Part shown: one piece after another, positions 61,139-64,000 of the stretch
How positions within the stretch are numbered: the stretch's first letter is position 1
Layout: each line of letters opens with the position of its first letter
Source: Sulfuritalea sp.
GTDB lineage: Bacteria > Pseudomonadota > Gammaproteobacteria > Burkholderiales > Rhodocyclaceae
Direction: 5' to 3'
Length of the DNA stretch: 64,000 nucleotides
NCBI GenBank assembly: GCA_016716965.1
Contig: JADJUP010000011.1
Span: forward strand, 61,268-125,267
Notes under the pieces: model-generated
What the model was told of the DNA's origin: nothing
Seen by the model: only the letters and a program-made list of their open reading frames with translations
Databases searched by the model: none
Translations under genes and position numbers: made by a program

Positions 61139-62020
61139 TTAACCGCCGACGCTGGCGGTGCCGGCACGGCCGAACCAGAAGCCGTTCACCAGTCCCGCCG
61201 GGGCCCAGGCCGCATTATCCTCCACCGGCTCGCCCTTGCGCGCCCGGTCGAAGGCGGCGACGATGTCGAAGCTGTGTGTCGCCTGCGGGCTGACGCGCAC
61301 GGCGTCGATGCCCCGCGCCAGCAGCTGCGGCATCTGCATCAGCAGGCTGTGGGTCTGCGCCGACATGGTCTGGATCCCGTTCAGCGTCAGGAAGGCGCGC
61401 GCCTCGCGGGTGTTCACCAGCATGCCGTCGGGATGGTCGAGGCACTTGAACTGGCAATCGTCCTTGTTCAGGCCGTAGTGGCGCGCCGTGAAGCAGCGCG
61501 CCGAAAAGGCCAGCGGCAGCTTGCCGAAGGCGAACACCTCGGTTTCCATGTTGGCCGGACGCGACGCGTGCAGGGTCTCGATGATGTTGCCGGCGAGTTC
61601 CAGCGGCGGCAGCCAGCGTTGCGCGCCCTGGGCGGCGAAGAAGGCCAGGGTCTGTTCGTTGTAGATGTTGAGGTGCGGCCCGGCGACGAAGCCGAGGCCT
61701 TCGTCGCAGGCCATTTTCACCGCGCCCAGGTCGTTGGCCTCGATGATGCCACCCGCATCGGCCATCAGCCGGCGCAGGGCCTTGAGGTCGCTTTCCGATT
61801 CGAGCAGGGCCTGCGCCGTCAGCACGACTTCCTTGCCGGCTTCGCGCAAGTCCTTCGCCAGCCCGATCCAGTCGGCGGTGCGCAACTGCTGGCGGCGCGA
61901 GCAGACGGCCTCGCCGAGATAAATGCGATCGATCGCCGGATGCTGCGCCGCCTGGGCGTAGAACTCCATGACCTCGGCCTTGGGCCAGAAAAAGAGCAGG
62001 GGACCTAGGGTGATCTGCAT
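61139..62020 (-). CDS. ubiV: O2-independent ubiquinone hydroxylase subunit UbiV
   Basis: 293 residues of the U32-peptidase-like family. The four Fe-S cysteines are visible: VCSRRQQL near residue 40, and ARCFTARHYGLNKDDCQFKC around 180-197. Works as UbiU-UbiV complex in anaerobic ring hydroxylation, with prephenate as oxygen donor. Family length and order (ubiU-ubiV-ubiT) match. Confidence 0.95.
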   Translation of the reverse strand: MQITLGPLLFFWPKAEVMEFYAQAAQHPAIDRIYLGEAVCSRRQQLRTADWIGLAKDLREAGKEVVLTAQALLESESDLKALRRLMADAGGIIEANDLGAVKMACDEGLGFVAGPHLNIYNEQTLAFFAAQGAQRWLPPLELAGNIIETLHASRPANMETEVFAFGKLPLAFSARCFTARHYGLNKDDCQFKCLDHPDGMLVNTREARAFLTLNGIQTMSAQTHSLLMQMPQLLARGIDAVRVSPQATHSFDIVAAFDRARKGEPVEDNAAWAPAGLVNGFWFGRAGTASVGG

Positions 62021-62033
62021 GTTCAGGAAAGCT

Positions 62034-63038
62034 TCAACGCCAGGGCCTGTTGTAGGCGCCGAGTGTTATCTGCGAACCCTCGGCGACCTTGCCCAGTTCC
62101 GCGGCCCAGGCAGGCTTGACCGAGTAGCGGTCTGGCGCGGAGAAAGCGGCGTCGATCGCCTGGCGCAGGTTGCGCGTGACCTGGGCAACGTAGGTCGGGC
62201 TGCGCTGGCGGCCCTCGACCTTGATCGCCGAAACGCCGATGCGAATGATCTCCGGCAGCATTTCCAGCACGTTGAGGCTGGCCGGTTCCTCCATCGCGTA
62301 GTAGGTCTCGCCGGCGACTTCGAAGCGGCCCTTGCAGATGGTCGGGTAGCCGGCGTTCTCGTCGTTGCCGTAACGGTCGATGAGGATGCCGTTGAGGCGC
62401 ACGTCCATCTCGGTCGGTTTCTTTTCCCATTGCACGTACTTGGCCGGCGAACAGGCGCCCACGGTATTGGGCGATTCGCCGGTGGCCCAGGACGACAACC
62501 AGCAGCGGCCCTCGTTCATCACGCACAGGCTGCCGAAACCGAACACCTCGATCTCGACTTCGGTGTGGCGAATCACGTTCTCGACCTGCGCCAGCGTCAG
62601 CACGCGCGGCAGCACGGCGCGCTGGATGCCGAACTTTTCGCGGCAGAAATTGACCGCTTCGTAACTCGTGGCGGAGGCCTGCACAGAGAGATGGCGGCGC
62701 ATGTCCGGATAGGTCTGCGCGGCGTAGTCGAGTACGCCGGGATCGGCAATGATGACCGCGTCGATACCGAGCGCGGCCGCCTTGTCCACCGAGGCGGTCC
62801 AGTCGGCGAAGCGCCCGGCCTGGGCATAGGTATTGATCGCGGCCAGCACCTTGCGCCCGCGCTGGTGGGCGTAGCGGATGCCCTCCGCGAGCGCCTTGTC
62901 GTCGAAGTTCAGCCCGGCGAAGTTGCGCGCGTTGGTGTCGTTGCGAAAGCCGAGATAGACGTCGTCGGCGCCGTTATCCACCGCCGCCTTGAGCGCCGCC
63001 AGGCTGCCCGCCGGACATACGAGTTGAGGTTTGGCCAT
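62034..63038 (-). CDS. ubiU: O2-independent ubiquinone hydroxylase subunit UbiU
   Basis: 334 residues. N-terminus LVCPAGSLAALKAAVDNGADDVYLGF, centre GSLCVMNEGRCWLSSW with GACSPAKY and TICKG supplying the four cluster cysteines in the same order as E. coli UbiU. First gene of the operon, preceded by an FNR-type promoter; the ATG at 63038 follows GGTGGGGG. The upstream GTG at 63053 is less likely. Confidence 0.95.
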   Translation of the reverse strand: MAKPQLVCPAGSLAALKAAVDNGADDVYLGFRNDTNARNFAGLNFDDKALAEGIRYAHQRGRKVLAAINTYAQAGRFADWTASVDKAAALGIDAVIIADPGVLDYAAQTYPDMRRHLSVQASATSYEAVNFCREKFGIQRAVLPRVLTLAQVENVIRHTEVEIEVFGFGSLCVMNEGRCWLSSWATGESPNTVGACSPAKYVQWEKKPTEMDVRLNGILIDRYGNDENAGYPTICKGRFEVAGETYYAMEEPASLNVLEMLPEIIRIGVSAIKVEGRQRSPTYVAQVTRNLRQAIDAAFSAPDRYSVKPAWAAELGKVAEGSQITLGAYNRPWR

Positions 63039-63058
63039 TGCTGCCCCCACCAAAAAGA

Positions 63059-63107
63059 GGGCGCGAGTGTAGACGAAAGGCCTGAAAAATCAGTTGATCG
63101 TGGTCAA
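63059..63107 (-). promoter_or_regulatory. FNR-type class II promoter of ubiUVT
   Basis: TTGATCGTGGTCAA (63094-63107) matches TTGAT-N4-ATCAA at nine of ten positions. TACACT (63071-63066) is the -10 box, giving a start near 63059; the FNR-box centre is then 41.5 bp upstream, the standard class II position. It implies induction under low O2, as shown for ubiUV in E. coli. Confidence 0.75.
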
Positions 63108-63142
63108 AGGAGGTGGATTGGGGTGCCGGCGGGGGGCCGGCC

Positions 63143-63166
63143 ACCGTCCCGCCGGCGCCGACTTTC
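63143..63166 (-). repeat. Dispersed repeat copy 3' of the TIR gene
   Basis: Minus-strand reading CGAAAGTCGGCGCCGGCGGG then ACGG, following the low-GC TIR gene. A GC-rich palindromic flank (GCCGGCGGGGGGCCGGC) adjoins it. It marks the border between host-like and low-GC sequence. Confidence 0.65.
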
Positions 63167-63218
63167 GGGTTGATACGTGCGGCTATTCGAATTCGACCCG
63201 ACGCCCACCTCCACAAAA

Positions 63219-63590
63219 TCACAATTGTTCTTGCCGACCAAACGTCTTCTCGAGACTTTCAAATAGCTCCCGAAGTAGCGCTTGGTGGTCTTCCGCGCGA
63301 TAGCGAATCCATTTGATATCACGGAGAAGCGGCGGAGGCTCGATATCGCCGACGAGTATTGGAAATATTGGCTTGCCTTCATGTAGTGCATAAGCATATT
63401 CGCGTTGGACCCATTTAGACTCGATGCTGCTTTTCGAAGCAAAAAGTACGACTCCGTCCGCCCGTTCTAGTCCCCGGTTTAGCTCAGTTGCGATTGAATC
63501 ACCGATACGAATGTCTTTCTCATCGATAAATATTCCGTAGTGCAGATCAAGATCATCGACTATCGTTCTCACAAGCGGCTTTGTCGACAC
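63219..63590 (-). CDS. TIR-domain protein, 3' part of a frameshifted gene
   Basis: 123 residues from GTG 63590: helix KPLVRTIVDDLD, the loop IDEKDIRIGDSIATELNRGL, and SSIESKWVQREYAYAL, where Glu occupies the catalytic position (S-x-W-x-x-x-E) of TIR NADases. The first beta strand is missing in this frame. It is supplied by the end of the overlapping upstream frame (CSLATSSVDK), and dropping one G near 63579 joins them as SSVDKPLVRT, the normal TIR start. So this is probably one gene broken by +1 frameshift, programmed shift or sequence error. GC content is well below that of the neighbours. Confidence 0.7.
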   Translation of the reverse strand: MSTKPLVRTIVDDLDLHYGIFIDEKDIRIGDSIATELNRGLERADGVVLFASKSSIESKWVQREYAYALHEGKPIFPILVGDIEPPPLLRDIKWIRYRAEDHQALLRELFESLEKTFGRQEQL

Positions 63591-63969
63591 TTGAGGTGGC
63601 TAATGAACAGTGTTGCGTGTTCTGAGGCAAACGAGAACCAAAGAGAAATTTCACATTCGATTCACGTGTTATCTTCAGGCCACCCTTGTCGCTTGCCAAT
63701 ACCACGCCATAAAGGAACGCAGACTCGGCGCCATAGAAATGGATCCGATAGCCGGACGCTATCCTAAGTGCCAAATCGCTCCCCATGTAGCCAGCAATGT
63801 CCACAATGCGACCGATCCGAATGCCCTCTTCTGTTCCGAGGTGATGTACGGACCACGCATAAAGCGCAGCAGTTGTAAGAACCACTGTGTGCCCTGAGTC
63901 TGGGCGCACGTATAGAACCTTCCGATCGTGGTCAACTCTTATTCGGCAATTGTGTCGTCTCAAGTTCAT
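63553..63969 (-). CDS. N-terminal part of the frameshifted TIR gene, unknown domain
   Basis: 138 residues, not recognised. Beta-rich segments KVLYVRPDSGHTVVLTTAAL and RIHFYGAESAFLYGVVLASD surround a helix; no signal peptide or transmembrane helix. The C-terminus runs into the first TIR strand before the frame break, so the intact protein would be ~250 residues: unknown sensor-like domain plus TIR. No clear Shine-Dalgarno precedes ATG 63969; the gene may begin further upstream, outside the window. GC is low. Confidence 0.5.
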   Translation of the reverse strand: MNLRRHNCRIRVDHDRKVLYVRPDSGHTVVLTTAALYAWSVHHLGTEEGIRIGRIVDIAGYMGSDLALRIASGYRIHFYGAESAFLYGVVLASDKGGLKITRESNVKFLFGSRLPQNTQHCSLATSSVDKAACENDSR

Positions 63970-64000
63970 CGGCGAAGGTGCTGCACGAGGATAGGATTTC

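Noticed and set aside
1..64000. CRISPR arrays, insertion sequences, prophage genes
   Set aside because: No regularly spaced direct repeats, transposase motifs or phage structural genes were seen; the dispersed 25-bp repeat is not regularly spaced.

Overview
The window is a GC-rich, densely packed chromosomal segment of a respiratory betaproteobacterium. Gene content and order (hemE-priA, fmt-rsmB-ntrYX, dprA-smg-topB, fdnGHI-fdhE, ubiUVT) suggest the Rhodocyclales or a close relative; this assignment is inference, since no rRNA or marker set is present. No insertion sequence, phage or CRISPR array is visible. The last ~0.8 kb on the right has clearly lower GC and looks acquired.

Positions 1-20,000 form a selenocysteine and formate dehydrogenase district. 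selA, selB and selC (tRNA-Sec) lie on the minus strand with a TlpA-like thioredoxin and a transglutaminase-like protein between selA and selB. Downstream on the same strand follow a short putative lipoprotein, a GcvH-like lipoyl carrier, a DsrE-family protein, a zinc-ribbon protein and mobA (molybdenum cofactor). Next come a periplasmic thioredoxin-like gene with an in-frame TGA at codon 60, read here as a Sec-G-A-C selenoprotein, and fdnGHI-fdhE, whose fdnG also needs UGA readthrough at Sec196. A divergent NtrC-type response regulator and histidine kinase sit beside a sigma-54 promoter and two palindromic enhancer-like sites in front of fdnG. Decoding machinery, cofactor synthesis, two Sec clients, maturation factor and a candidate regulator are thus clustered; selD is not in the window.

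Positions 20,000-36,000 carry dsbC, a ubiquinone-type hydroxylase, tRNA-Met, small unknown genes, an AsmA protein, then two tandem diguanylate cyclases with CXXCH heme motifs in their sensor domains. They converge on an outer-membrane electron conduit: MtrB-type porin, decaheme cytochrome and monoheme cytochrome. ROK kinase, MOSC protein and MFS transporter follow as an overlapping operon.

Positions 36,000-60,000 are mostly housekeeping: priA, a DnaA-box-rich AT-richer gap that may be oriC or a DnaA-binding locus, hemE, tandem trkH copies with trkA, an NtrX/NtrY-like system, DUF4390, rsmB, fmt, def, a LysM protein, dprA, smg, topB, DUF924, a PAS-GGDEF protein and rhlE.

Positions 60,400-63,100 hold ubiU-ubiV-ubiT plus rubredoxin, the O2-independent ubiquinone pathway, behind a well-formed FNR-type promoter. 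Beyond it is a low-GC gene pair that appears to be one TIR-domain gene broken by a +1 frameshift.

A short DNA repeat (core AAGTCGGCGCYGGCG followed by RCACGGCG) recurs about 13 times, both between genes and inside genes in different reading frames.
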